In this document: positions 44,790 to 54,386 of the stretch, one piece after another | Position numbering within the stretch: position 1 is the first letter of the stretch | Layout: each line of letters opens with the position of its first letter | Source of the DNA: Polaribacter sp. L3A8 | GTDB lineage: Bacteria > Bacteroidota > Bacteroidia > Flavobacteriales > Flavobacteriaceae | Direction: 5' to 3' | DNA: 64,000 bases | NCBI RefSeq assembly: GCF_009796785.1 | Contig: NZ_CP047026.1 | Location: 682,001 to 746,000 of the forward strand | Notes under the pieces: model-generated | What the model was told of the DNA's origin: nothing | The model's input: only the letters and a program-made list of their open reading frames with translations | Databases searched by the model: none | Made by a program: the position numbers and the translations under genes

Positions 44790-45509
44790 TTATTGTTGTT
44801 GCTGTTGCTGTTGTTGCTCATTTTTAGTAGAAAGCTTAAAAGCAGCAGTTGCATGAATTCTAGTTGTATCAAAAACAGGTACAGAAACATCATCTTGATC
44901 AATTAATAACGGAATCTCTGTACATCCTAAAATAACACCTTCTGCCCCACTTTTAATTAACCTATTTATAATCTTTAAATATTTTTCTTTTGAAACCGGA
45001 TTCATGTTACCTACAGAAAGTTCATCATAGATTATAGTATGAATTATTTCTCTTTCATCACTTGTAGGAATCATCGCTTCAATACCAAACGATTTTAAAA
45101 CATCCGTAAAAAAATCTTTTTCCATGGTATATTTTGTACCTAATAAAGCAACTTTTTTCACTTTTTTTTCTATAATACTTTTAGAGGTTGCTTCTGCAAT
45201 ATGAATAACAGGGATGGTAACTACTTTCTTAACTGCGTCTATACACAAATGCATGGTATTTGCACAAATTAAAATACAAGTTACACCTGCTTTTTCTAAA
45301 CTTTCACCAGCTTCTGCCATTAATTGATCTAACAAATCCCATCTTCCTTCTTTTTGAAGTTGAGATATTTGTCCAAAATCAAAAGAACTCATAATTACTT
45401 TTGCAGAATGAGGTTTCCCTAAACTATTTGCATTTAATTCGTTTAAGATTCGGTAATATAAAATGGTAGACTCCGGTGTAATACCTCCAATTAAACCTAT
45501 TTTTTTCAT
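44790..45509 (-). CDS. Aspartate/glutamate racemase family protein with polyQ tail
   Basis: This 239-residue protein has the two cysteine motifs of the PLP-independent family (LICANTMHL and LGCTEIPLL). It probably converts L- to D-aspartate or glutamate or acts as a related hydantoin or maleate enzyme. The protein ends in eight Gln codons (44793-44816, CAA/CAG mixed), which is unusual for a bacterial enzyme. It lies 9 bases after parC and is probably co-transcribed. Confidence 0.88.
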   Translation of the reverse strand: MKKIGLIGGITPESTILYYRILNELNANSLGKPHSAKVIMSSFDFGQISQLQKEGRWDLLDQLMAEAGESLEKAGVTCILICANTMHLCIDAVKKVVTIPVIHIAEATSKSIIEKKVKKVALLGTKYTMEKDFFTDVLKSFGIEAMIPTSDEREIIHTIIYDELSVGNMNPVSKEKYLKIINRLIKSGAEGVILGCTEIPLLIDQDDVSVPVFDTTRIHATAAFKLSTKNEQQQQQQQQ

Positions 45510-45518
45510 AATTTAGTT

Positions 45519-48272
45519 TTAAAACAGTTTCGTTTGGTTTTCATCATCTATTTTCTTCTGTTCTGCTTTCTTTCTTGCGATTGATTTTTGCAAAGCTATT
45601 TTAGCTTTTTCTTCTGCAGAAAGTTCTTCTAATATAGGTTTTTTAGTTTCTGTTTCTGGAACCTCAATTGGTAATTTATCCTCTACAACTTCTTCATCTA
45701 CCACCTCTATTTCTTCAGATGTTTCTTCTTCTCGCTCTTCAAAAGGTAAAGGTTCTAATAAATTAACTTGTTTTATTTTTTCTGTTGTTAATTGATTTCC
45801 TTGTGCTTTTATCCCTTTAACCGCTATAAATTCTTCAAAATTAACTTCTTCATTCAATAAACTTCGTTTAGAATAAATTACTTCTGCTATAGGTCTGTAA
45901 TCTGTGGCAACAATTTCTAACTGACTTTTAGCATGATCAGAAATAAATTCTTCTTCTTTTTCTGGTGTTTCTATTAAAAAGCGTTTTACATAATAACGTT
46001 CTTTTTCTCCATCAAAATATATAGCAGAAATTGGTTTGTTAGGTTTCCATTTTTCTAACACAATCATATCATCTTCAAAATGCATCGCTAAATTTGGTTT
46101 TACCGCTTTTGCTTTTCCACTTTGCACAATAATTAGCAATTTATCTTCGGCTCTAAATTCTCCTAACAACTCACCTCTTTCATCAACATTTAAACGTTGT
46201 ACAGTATCATCAAACCAAATTTTACGAGGTTTTAAAGTAGATACTCCTTCAGATTTAAAATCGACACTTTTAATTGAATATTTTGTAATTGTATTTCCTC
46301 TAACGGCTCTTCCTTTTACACCTAAATCTGCAAAATCAATATCCCATTTCAATTTTTTAACACTACCAACAGAGCGTAAATTTATGGTTACAACTTCTGC
46401 CTCTCCATTTAGATTTGCACTAAAATAATGTACAATAGAACCTTTATTTCCGTTGGTTAAATCGTATTCTTTATCTCTTGTAACAGAGGTAACATTAAAA
46501 CGTTTCATATAAGATGGTCCTCTAGCGCCATCTCTGTACATAAAGTTGTACACCGTTCTTCTATCTTTCTTTTTAAAGATAGCAACATGTATAATGTCTT
46601 TACCCACAAAGGTTTTAGTGTCTACTTTAGATACCATCATTCCTCCATCTTTTCTAAAAACAATAACATCATCAATGTCAGAACAATCGGTTACAAACTC
46701 ATCTCTTTTTAAAGAAGTTCCAATAAAACCTTCTTCTCTATTTACATAAAGTTTAGCATTATTCATGGCTACTTTAGAGGCAACAATATCATCAAAAATT
46801 CTAATTTCGGTTTTACGTTCTTTTCCTTTTCCGTAGGTATCTTTTAAACGTTTAAAGTAATTGATAGCAAATTCTATTAAATTTGCTAAATGGTCTTTAA
46901 CAACAGCAATTTTATCTTCTAAACCTTCTATAAATTGTCTTGCCTTGTCAATATCAAACTTAGATATTTTCTTAATTCTTATTTCTGTTAAACGTGTAAT
47001 ATCTTCTACAGTTATGGCACGTTTTAAGTGTTTAATATGTGGTTTTAAACCTTTGTCAATTGCTTCAATTACACCATCCCAAGTTTCTTCTTCTTCAATA
47101 TCTCGGTAGATTCTATTTTCTATAAAAATTCGCTCTAAAGAAGAAAAATGCCATTGTTCCTCTAATTCGTTTAACTGAATTTCTAACTCTTTTTTTAACA
47201 AAGCTACCGTTAAATCTGTAGAGTGTTTTAGCATTTCTGATACGCCAACAAAAACAGGTGTATTGTTTTCTATAGTACAAGATAATGGCGATATAGAAGT
47301 TTCACAGTTTGTAAAAGCATACAACGCATCTATAGATTTATCCGGAGAAACATTTGGCGGTAAATGCACCAAAATTTCTACTTCTGCAGCAGTATTATCT
47401 TCAATCTTTTTTATCTTAATCTTCCCTTTATCATTGGCTTTTAAAATACTATCTATTAAAGAAGTTGTTGTGGTAGAAAACGGAATTTCATTAATTACCA
47501 ACGTCTTTTTATCTAATTGGTGAATTTTAGCACGAACACGTACTTTTCCTCCTCTTTTTCCATCATTATAATGGGTGAAATCTGCAATTCCGCCTGTTAT
47601 AAAATCTGGTAAAATTCTAAAGCTTCTTCCTTTTAAATATTTAATAGAAGCGTCAATAAGTTCTATAAAATTATGCGGTAATATTTTTGTTGATAAACCA
47701 ACCGCAATTCCCTCTGCTCCTTGTGCTAACAATAACGGAAACTTTACTGGCAAATCTATCGGCTCTCTTCTTCTACCATCATAAGACATTTTCCATTCTG
47801 TTGTTTTTGGATTAAAAACAACATCCAAGGCAAATTTAGATAAACGAGCCTCGATATATCGAGAAGCTGCAGCTCTATCTCCTGTTAAGATATTACCCCA
47901 GTTTCCCTGCATGTCAATCAGTAATTCTTTCTGACCAATTTGCACCATTGCATCTGCAATAGAAGCATCACCATGTGGGTGATATTGCATGGTATGACCA
48001 ACAATATTTGCTACCTTATTGTAACGTCCATCATCTAAATCTTTCATAGAATGCATAATTCTACGTTGCACAGGTTTTAATCCGTCTTCTAACGACGGAA
48101 CCGCTCTTTCTAAAATCACATAAGAAGCATAGTCTAAAAACCACTCCTTGTACATTCCTGTAACTTTGGTAATGGTTTCTACGGCATCTACCGGTTTATC
48201 TAGAGCATCAGATTGATTTTCTAAATTAGACAATTCCTCTTCGTGTTCGTTCTCGTTTATCTCTTCACTCAT
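45519..48272 (-). CDS. parC: DNA topoisomerase IV subunit A
   Basis: This 917-residue protein has the winged-helix part with the catalytic Tyr in AAASRYIEARL, the tower, and beta-pinwheel repeats. An acidic C-terminal extension (EEREEETSEEIEVVDEEVV) follows and ends in a basic tail. It resolves linked daughter chromosomes with ParE. In most relatives parE and parC are close; here about 2 kb of other sequence lies between them. Confidence 0.92.
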   Translation of the reverse strand: MSEEINENEHEEELSNLENQSDALDKPVDAVETITKVTGMYKEWFLDYASYVILERAVPSLEDGLKPVQRRIMHSMKDLDDGRYNKVANIVGHTMQYHPHGDASIADAMVQIGQKELLIDMQGNWGNILTGDRAAASRYIEARLSKFALDVVFNPKTTEWKMSYDGRRREPIDLPVKFPLLLAQGAEGIAVGLSTKILPHNFIELIDASIKYLKGRSFRILPDFITGGIADFTHYNDGKRGGKVRVRAKIHQLDKKTLVINEIPFSTTTTSLIDSILKANDKGKIKIKKIEDNTAAEVEILVHLPPNVSPDKSIDALYAFTNCETSISPLSCTIENNTPVFVGVSEMLKHSTDLTVALLKKELEIQLNELEEQWHFSSLERIFIENRIYRDIEEEETWDGVIEAIDKGLKPHIKHLKRAITVEDITRLTEIRIKKISKFDIDKARQFIEGLEDKIAVVKDHLANLIEFAINYFKRLKDTYGKGKERKTEIRIFDDIVASKVAMNNAKLYVNREEGFIGTSLKRDEFVTDCSDIDDVIVFRKDGGMMVSKVDTKTFVGKDIIHVAIFKKKDRRTVYNFMYRDGARGPSYMKRFNVTSVTRDKEYDLTNGNKGSIVHYFSANLNGEAEVVTINLRSVGSVKKLKWDIDFADLGVKGRAVRGNTITKYSIKSVDFKSEGVSTLKPRKIWFDDTVQRLNVDERGELLGEFRAEDKLLIIVQSGKAKAVKPNLAMHFEDDMIVLEKWKPNKPISAIYFDGEKERYYVKRFLIETPEKEEEFISDHAKSQLEIVATDYRPIAEVIYSKRSLLNEEVNFEEFIAVKGIKAQGNQLTTEKIKQVNLLEPLPFEEREEETSEEIEVVDEEVVEDKLPIEVPETETKKPILEELSAEEKAKIALQKSIARKKAEQKKIDDENQTKLF

Positions 48273-48323
48273 TCTTTTTAAACGTTTAATTGTTTAATCG
48301 TTTAACTCTGTATTTCTTTATTT

Positions 48324-48497
48324 GGGCGTTCCCTAAAAAGGTCGGGCTTTACGCTGCAATCTTTTTTTTGTATCTGTCATTGCTAAGATTTTTTTTTATT
48401 ATCTGTGGCAATCTCATTTTAATAAAGAGATTGCTTCGTTCCTCGCAATGACGCTTTAAACAAAAAAAAGGATTTTCACTTCAATCCCTAACGCAGG
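48324..48497 (+). repeat. Dispersed flavobacterial repeat (copy B), split by a second repeat
   Basis: The blocks GGGCGTTCCC, GGTCGGGCTTT, CAATCTTTTTTTTG, then AAAAAAAAGGATTTTCAC and TTCAATCCCTAACGC occur in order. They match copy A at 19515-19619, but 48376-48452 is inserted in the middle. Confidence 0.7.
48376..48452 (+). repeat. Inverted-repeat element with the GTCATTGCGAGG motif, copy 1
   Basis: It begins GTCATTGCTAAG and ends GAGATTGCTTCGTTCCTCGC followed by AATGACG. The ends are complementary (GTCATTGC and GCAATGAC). Its centre holds GGCAATCTCATTTT / AAAGAGATTGC pairing. The motif recurs in many bacterial genomes. It sits inside copy B of the other repeat. Confidence 0.7.
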
Positions 48498-48562
48498 CAT
48501 ACTTGCAAACTATTTGCTTTTACCTTTATCTATTTGATACCCAATTTTGTTCTTTCTTTTTT

Positions 48563-48641
48563 GTCAATGCTAGGAAAGTTTTTCTCTTTCTGAGGCAATC
48601 TCAATTTAAAGAAAGAGATTGCTTCGTTCCTCGCAATTACA
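48563..48641 (+). repeat. Inverted-repeat element with the GTCATTGCGAGG motif, copy 2
   Basis: It begins GTCAATGCTAGG and ends GAGATTGCTTCGTTCCTCGC then AATTAC. It shares the same central stem as copy 1 about 190 bases away. The remaining sequence to 48810 shows no gene. Confidence 0.65.
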
Positions 48642-48810
48642 TTTAATAAGAAAATACCAATTCTATATTTTTAATGTTTACCGCAATTGCGCTATCGCTA
48701 TTTAAAACACTCCATAACATGGCAACTCCTTTTTCTGTAAAGACTAAAGGTAAATATCTATTTCCTACCCAACTTGAGGTACCAAATTAAGACTTTAAGT
48801 TGCTTTTCAT

Positions 48811-49749
48811 TTAATTCTCCCAATCAATATCTAAATTTTGTATTTCAATATTACCTTTATTGTTTTTATATGTCCCATCAAAATCTCTATATTCTACTTT
48901 TATGGTTACGAAACTTAATTTTTCTACAGTTGGTAGTATTTTAATAAAATTTACAGAAGCTTTTAAAGGAACATTAGTTGGTATTTTATTACAAGTTACA
49001 TAAGAAGATTTTTTAGAACCAACAATAGATTCATTAGCTTTATATTCATTCCCATTAAAGTCAAAAGCACTAGTTTCATCAGACGTTATGTATTTTTTAC
49101 CTTCAAAACACACTTTTTGATGCACCTTTTTATGTTTAATTAAAAATTCAATTCTTACTTGTTGAGTATTTTTATCTCCTTTACAACTTAGTAACTTTAA
49201 ATCATAATCATTAGAAAATGATTTAATATCAATTTTATCTAAAATTTCATTTTCTTCAATTTCTTTTGCAATAAAATTCTTATCTTTTGAAATCATTTCT
49301 CCAGTTAAAATTGCGCTTTGTAGTGGTACAGCTAATCTAATTTGAGAGTTTGGAATTTTTAAAATAGCAAATGTGTAATAATTATTTTCAGATTTAACAC
49401 GTTTAAAGTATTTTATCTTTCCTTTAAAACCATTATATTCTTTTGATACAGGTATTATATATTGTCCTTTTATCATCATATTATTATCCTTATCTTCAAA
49501 TACTTCGTATGAAGGCACTACATCTAAGGCAAGAGCGTCATCTATATTATCAAATACACTTTTATGTTTATATGCAAATACATTTCTAAATGTTTCTCCA
49601 CTTAAAGCATTACCTAATTGAATAACATCCTTAATTTTATAAATATTTTTATCTGGTCCTGTTTGAGGTTCTTTTGTTCTTTCTCCTGGAAATTGAGAAA
49701 AAGTTATTGATGAAATTAATAAGCAAAATAAGGTAATTTTAATCTTCAT
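48811..49749 (-). CDS. Secreted protein of unknown function
   Basis: This 312-residue protein has a signal peptide (MKIKITLFCLLISSITFSQ). The mature part is mostly beta strands with no motif I recognise (FRNVFAYKHKSVFDNID, YEVFEDKDNNMMIKGQYI, FKVKSENNYYTFAILKIP-like). Two cysteine-containing stretches lie in the C-terminal half (LLSCKGDKNTQQ, CFEGKKYITSD). It is a stand-alone gene between parC and parE, flanked by repeats on both sides, which suggests a mobile or newly inserted region. Confidence 0.6.
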   Translation of the reverse strand: MKIKITLFCLLISSITFSQFPGERTKEPQTGPDKNIYKIKDVIQLGNALSGETFRNVFAYKHKSVFDNIDDALALDVVPSYEVFEDKDNNMMIKGQYIIPVSKEYNGFKGKIKYFKRVKSENNYYTFAILKIPNSQIRLAVPLQSAILTGEMISKDKNFIAKEIEENEILDKIDIKSFSNDYDLKLLSCKGDKNTQQVRIEFLIKHKKVHQKVCFEGKKYITSDETSAFDFNGNEYKANESIVGSKKSSYVTCNKIPTNVPLKASVNFIKILPTVEKLSFVTIKVEYRDFDGTYKNNKGNIEIQNLDIDWEN

Positions 49750-49928
49750 AATTGTTTCTTTTTTAAATTTTCTTTAACACGTTAACTTTAATGCCCAAAA
49801 ACAGTATTATTTTAATTGAAGGTCATTAAATTGCATCTACTATATTTTTTAGCTTAACAAACCTAACAAGTTTAAAAAACACTACTGCTTGGATAACTTT
49901 TTTGATGTCAATTATTTTTTAACTTCTA

Positions 49929-50085
49929 AAGTTTGGCTAAAACCATTATTCCTTTTATTTATTTAACACAGGCTAAAGCCTGTGACAATTGAAAATCATA
50001 ATTAACTATTTTTCAACATTTTAATTGCCTATGGATTTATCCATAGGTAATTAATAACATCAACACAAAGGCTTTAGCCAAATTT
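49929..50085. repeat. MITE-like repeat with terminal inverted repeats and internal hairpins
   Basis: AAGTTTGGCTAAAACC (49929-49944) and GGCTTTAGCCAAATTT (50070-50085) are inverted with 14 of 16 positions complementary. Inside are two stems: CACAGGCT-AA-AGCCTGTG (49967-49984) and CCTATGGA-TTTA-TCCATAGG (50028-50047). No ORF is present. It reaches into the stop codon of the small gene next to it. Confidence 0.65.
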
Positions 50086-50254
50086 ATTTACTATTCTTTT
50101 TAGATTTTACCAAAACAAAAGCTATTAAACCAATAATTCCTATGTAAGAACTAAAATTACTTCTACTACCTAAATTGCTAAAATTGATTGAAAAAAATAA
50201 TAGAACCAAAATAAATAAGGCTATTAGAGAAATGTTTTTATTTAGTTTTCCCAT
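50084..50254 (-). CDS. Small two-helix membrane protein downstream of parE
   Basis: This is a 56-residue ORF whose ATG (50254) directly follows the parE stop codon (TAAATG), so the two are translationally coupled. It predicts two membrane helices (LIALFILVLLFFSINF and YIGIIGLIAFVLV) with a basic tail. Function is unknown. Its last codons touch the MITE-like repeat, so its end may have been changed by that insertion. Confidence 0.6.
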   Translation of the reverse strand: MGKLNKNISLIALFILVLLFFSINFSNLGSRSNFSSYIGIIGLIAFVLVKSKKNSK

Positions 50255-52117
50255 TTATATTTCATCCTCTTCAATAGTATCTAGCTCAACCTTTAGGTTC
50301 TCAATAATAAATTTCTGTCTATCTGGTGTGTTTTTTCCCATATAGAACTCTAACATTTGTTCTATAGACATTTCTTTGTCTAACATAATAGGGTCTAAAC
50401 GAATATCATCACCAATAAAATGAACAAACTCATTTGGCGAAATCTCACCCAAACCTTTAAATCGAGTTATTTCTGGTTTTCCTCTTAACTTTTCTATGGC
50501 TTCTCTTTTTTCTTCATCAGAATAACAATAAAACGTTTCTTTTTTATTTCGAACTCTAAACAAAGGCGTTTCTAAAATATACAAATGCCCTTCTTTTATC
50601 AACTCTGGAAAAAATTGCAAGAAAAATGTAATTAACAATAAGCGAATATGCATACCATCTACATCGGCATCGGTTGCAATTACAATATTGTTATAACGTA
50701 AATCTTCTAAACCATCTTCTATATTTAAAGCGGCTTGTAATAAATTAAATTCCTCATTCTCGTACACAATTTTTTTACTTAATCCGTAAGAATTTAAAGG
50801 CTTTCCTTTTAAACTAAAAACGGCTTGCGTGTTTACATTTCTAGATTTTGTAATAGAACCAGAAGCAGAATCTCCCTCGGTAATAAATAATGTAGATTCT
50901 AAATACGCTTCTTTTTTGGTATCGCCTAAATGAATTCTACAATCACGTAATTTTTTATTATGTAAACTAGATTTTTTAGCTCTGTCTTTCGCTAATTTTC
51001 TAATTCCAGAAAGTTCTTTTCGTTCTTTCTCTGCCTGAATTATTTTTCGATGTAACTTATCTGCCACATCTGTATTTCTATGTAAAAAATTATCTAACTT
51101 GGTTTTTAAGAAATCATTAATGTAAGTTCTTACAGTTGGTAGTTCTCCGCCCATATCTGTAGAACCTAATTTTGTTTTTGTCTGACTCTCAAAAACAGGT
51201 TCCATTACTTTAATAGCAACCGCAGAAATAATAGATTTACGAATGTCTGAAGCTTCAAAAGCTTTACCGTAAAATTCTCTAATTGTTTTTACAATTGCCT
51301 CTCTAAACGCAGATTGATGCGTACCACCTTGTGTGGTATGTTGCCCATTTACAAAAGAATGGTATTCTTCTGAATATTGTGTTTTACTATGTGTAATAGC
51401 AACTTCTATATCATCCCCTTTTAAGTGAATTATTGGATACAACATATCATCTACATTGTTATTATCTTCCAATAAATCTTTCAGTCCGTTTTCTGAAAAG
51501 AATTTTTCTCCGTTAAAAATTATGGTTAAACCTGGGTTTAAATACACATAATATTTCAGCATTTTTGCTACATATTCATTTCTAAATTTGTATTTCTTAA
51601 AGATTTCTTCATCCGGAATAAAAGAAACTTTTGTTCCTTTTCTACGAGAAGATTCTTCTAAAAACTCTTGATTTTCTAGGTTTCCTTGACTAAATTCTGC
51701 CGAAGCAGACTTACCATCACGAGAAGATTCTACTCTAAAAAACGAAGAAAGTGCATTTACTGCCTTTGTACCAACTCCATTTAAACCTACAGATTTTTTA
51801 AACGCTTTAGAGTCGTATTTACCACCTGTATTCATTTTAGAAACCACGTCAACTACTTTCCCTAAAGGGATTCCACGTCCGTAATCTCTAACAATAACTT
51901 TACTACCGTGTATAGAAATTTCAATGGTTTTACCCGCTCCCATTACGTATTCGTCAATAGAATTGTCTAAAACTTCTTTTACAAGAATGTAGATTCCATC
52001 GTCTGCAGAAGAACCATCTCCCAATTTACCAATGTACATTCCCGGACGCATTCTTATATGCTCTTTCCAATCTAAAGACCTGATATTATCTTCTGTATAT
52101 TTTGTTTCTTGACTCAT
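50255..52117 (-). CDS. parE: DNA topoisomerase IV subunit B
   Basis: This 620-residue ATPase subunit shows GHKL motifs ([35 protein letters not shown]), the EGDSASGS loop and the Toprim motif [21 protein letters not shown] in the middle is the usual ParE segment. It pairs with ParC. Confidence 0.95.
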   Translation of the reverse strand: MSQETKYTEDNIRSLDWKEHIRMRPGMYIGKLGDGSSADDGIYILVKEVLDNSIDEYVMGAGKTIEISIHGSKVIVRDYGRGIPLGKVVDVVSKMNTGGKYDSKAFKKSVGLNGVGTKAVNALSSFFRVESSRDGKSASAEFSQGNLENQEFLEESSRRKGTKVSFIPDEEIFKKYKFRNEYVAKMLKYYVYLNPGLTIIFNGEKFFSENGLKDLLEDNNNVDDMLYPIIHLKGDDIEVAITHSKTQYSEEYHSFVNGQHTTQGGTHQSAFREAIVKTIREFYGKAFEASDIRKSIISAVAIKVMEPVFESQTKTKLGSTDMGGELPTVRTYINDFLKTKLDNFLHRNTDVADKLHRKIIQAEKERKELSGIRKLAKDRAKKSSLHNKKLRDCRIHLGDTKKEAYLESTLFITEGDSASGSITKSRNVNTQAVFSLKGKPLNSYGLSKKIVYENEEFNLLQAALNIEDGLEDLRYNNIVIATDADVDGMHIRLLLITFFLQFFPELIKEGHLYILETPLFRVRNKKETFYCYSDEEKREAIEKLRGKPEITRFKGLGEISPNEFVHFIGDDIRLDPIMLDKEMSIEQMLEFYMGKNTPDRQKFIIENLKVELDTIEEDEI

Positions 52118-52365
52118 GAAATGTCTTACTGTTGTTAGGTTTGAAGCCTTGCTAAAATAGCATTAAACGAGCAAAAATAAAATAGCTCTGTAAATTAGTT
52201 ATCAACATGATTTCAACTGTTTTTAAAGCTCATTTAGTTGTAAATTAACACCTAAAATTTAGTAATAAAACAGCTTTAATAAAAAGCTTTAATCTTAAGT
52301 TTTAGAATTTATTTCTGTGTAAAAATCACAAAAAAAAACAATATGTTATATTTTTAAACATGTGA

Positions 52366-52394
52366 TTGTTTACACAACAATTTTATTACTTTTG
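52366..52394 (+). promoter_or_regulatory. lysA promoter
   Basis: TTG (52366-52368) and TACTTTTG (52387-52394) are 18 bases apart and fit the -33 and -7 boxes. The predicted start is about 20 bases before the GTG at 52419. The rest of 52118-52365 shows no gene. Confidence 0.55.
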
Positions 52395-52418
52395 ACACCA
52401 GATATAAAATGAAATAAA

Positions 52419-53675
52419 GTGGAAAACACACAACTTACAGCGTTAGCAAATAAATACGGAAGTCCTTTATATGTTTACGATACAGATAAAATTGAATCGC
52501 AGTACAACAGATTAACAAACGCTTTTAGCAGCGTTAAAAGTTTAAAGTTAAACTATGCTGTAAAGGCACTTTCTAATATTAACATATTAAAGTTCTTTAA
52601 AGATTTAGGTTCTGGTTTAGACACCGTTTCTTATCAAGAAGTTCAATTATGTTTAACAACTGGTATTGCACCTCACGATATTATTTATACACCAAATGGT
52701 GTTTCTTTATCTGAGATTGAAGAAGTTGCTAAATTAGGAGTTCAAATTAATATTGATAACCTTTCTATATTAGAGCAATTCGGACAAAAACATCCAGATA
52801 TTCCTGTTTGTGTACGTATCAACCCACATATTATGGCGGGTGGAAATTCTAAAATTTCTGTTGGGCATATAGATTCTAAATTCGGAATTTCGATTCACCA
52901 AGTACCCCACATTAAACGTGTGGTAGAAAATACAGGGATGAATATCAATGGTATTCACATGCATACGGGTTCTGATATTTTAGATATCGATACTTTTTTA
53001 CGTGCATCAGATATTTTGTTTGATGTTGCTAAACAATTTGAAAACATCGATTTTATCGATTTTGGAAGTGGATTTAAAGTACCTTATAAAGAAGGAGATA
53101 TTTCTACAGATATAGAGCAGTTAGGTTTACAATTATCAGAAAGATTCAACGAATTTTGTGTTGAATACGGAAAAGAAATTACCTTAATGTTTGAACCTGG
53201 TAAATTTTTGGTTTCTGAAGCAGGTTCTTTTCTTGCAAAAGTAAACGTCGTAAAACAAACAACTTCTACTGTTTTTGCACATGTAGATTCTGGTTTTAAC
53301 CATTTGGTAAGACCAATGATGTATGATTCTTATCACCATATAACAAACATTTCTAACCCAACAGGTAGAGATCGTTATTACTCTGTGGTAGGTTATATTT
53401 GCGAAACAGACACCTTTGCATCTAACAGAAGAATTGCAGAAATTTCTGAAGAAGATGTTTTATGTTTCCACAATGCTGGTGCATATTGTTTCTCTATGGC
53501 TTCTAACTACAACTCTCGTTATATACCTGCAGAAGTTATGGTACATAAAGGAACCGATTACTTAATTAGAAAAAGACAAACTATACAAGATATTTTACAC
53601 AACCAAGTTGTAGTAGATTTATCTAGTGATAAAAGCACTAAAAAAGCTTCTAAAAAACAAGAAATAGAAGCTTAA
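52419..53675 (+). CDS. lysA: Diaminopimelate decarboxylase
   Basis: This 418-residue enzyme makes lysine from meso-diaminopimelate. The PLP lysine is in LNYAVKALSNINIL, followed by HTGSDI, EPGKFLVSEAG and NHLVRPMMYDSYH. It starts with GTG; an upstream ATG at 52409 stops after two codons. The basic C-terminal tail (STKKASKKQEIEA) is probably disordered. It is a single gene with a terminator behind it. Confidence 0.94.
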   Translation: MENTQLTALANKYGSPLYVYDTDKIESQYNRLTNAFSSVKSLKLNYAVKALSNINILKFFKDLGSGLDTVSYQEVQLCLTTGIAPHDIIYTPNGVSLSEIEEVAKLGVQINIDNLSILEQFGQKHPDIPVCVRINPHIMAGGNSKISVGHIDSKFGISIHQVPHIKRVVENTGMNINGIHMHTGSDILDIDTFLRASDILFDVAKQFENIDFIDFGSGFKVPYKEGDISTDIEQLGLQLSERFNEFCVEYGKEITLMFEPGKFLVSEAGSFLAKVNVVKQTTSTVFAHVDSGFNHLVRPMMYDSYHHITNISNPTGRDRYYSVVGYICETDTFASNRRIAEISEEDVLCFHNAGAYCFSMASNYNSRYIPAEVMVHKGTDYLIRKRQTIQDILHNQVVVDLSSDKSTKKASKKQEIEA

Positions 53676-53697
53676 AAAAAGCTTTTTATAAATAATA

Positions 53698-53731
53698 AAT
53701 CCATCAGAAAATATATTTTTTGGTGGATTTT
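53698..53731 (+). terminator. Terminator of lysA
   Basis: AAATCCATCAG / TGGTGGATTT form an imperfect stem followed by TTTTTTT. Confidence 0.65.
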
Positions 53732-53770
53732 TTTATTAAATTTACCTAACAAAATTAAAACAACTTAAAA

Positions 53771-54382
53771 ATGAAAATTCTAGGAATAGGAAGTAATTAC
53801 GTTACTGATCTAAAAGATATTGAAGAGAAAAAAAATGCTAAGAAATTTATTTTTTCAAAGCCAGAATCTAGTTTAGCTATTAATTGTGATGTGGAATATC
53901 CTAGCAGTATAACAAACGAATTAATTTACGAAGTTGAGCTAGTTGTAAAAATAGGAAAAGAAGGAAAAAACATTGCTAAAGAAGACGCTAATTCTTATAT
54001 TTCTGAAATTGCTGTTGGTATCGATTATACAGCAACAGATATTTTAAAAGATGCTAGAGAAACAAAACATCCTTGGGATTTTGCAAAAGGTTTTGATGGT
54101 GCTGCACCTATTTCTAGTTTTAAACCCGTTGCTGATTATAATTTAGCGGATATTGATTTTGATTTAAAAATTAACGGAGAAGAAAAACAAAAAAGTAATA
54201 CGGCATATATGATTAACGATTTTGCGGATATTATTGTTTTTATATCAAAATATATGACGTTACAACCTGGAGATTTAATTTTTACAGGAACACCTGCACT
54301 TGGCAAAGGAGAAATTTTTAAAGGAGATCAATTACAATGTTCTGTGAATGGTGAAATCTTATTAGATTTTAAAATGATATAA
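53771..54382 (+). CDS. Fumarylacetoacetate hydrolase family protein
   Basis: This 203-residue protein is of the short FAH type. It has the metal-ligand segments YEVELVVKIGKEGKN and ISEIAVGIDYTATDILKDARE and the FTGTPALGKGE end. Members act on acylpyruvates or oxaloacetate; the substrate is not clear. The IS1595 copy lies 4 bases after its stop. Confidence 0.85.
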   Translation: MKILGIGSNYVTDLKDIEEKKNAKKFIFSKPESSLAINCDVEYPSSITNELIYEVELVVKIGKEGKNIAKEDANSYISEIAVGIDYTATDILKDARETKHPWDFAKGFDGAAPISSFKPVADYNLADIDFDLKINGEEKQKSNTAYMINDFADIIVFISKYMTLQPGDLIFTGTPALGKGEIFKGDQLQCSVNGEILLDFKMI

Positions 54383-54386
54383 TTTT

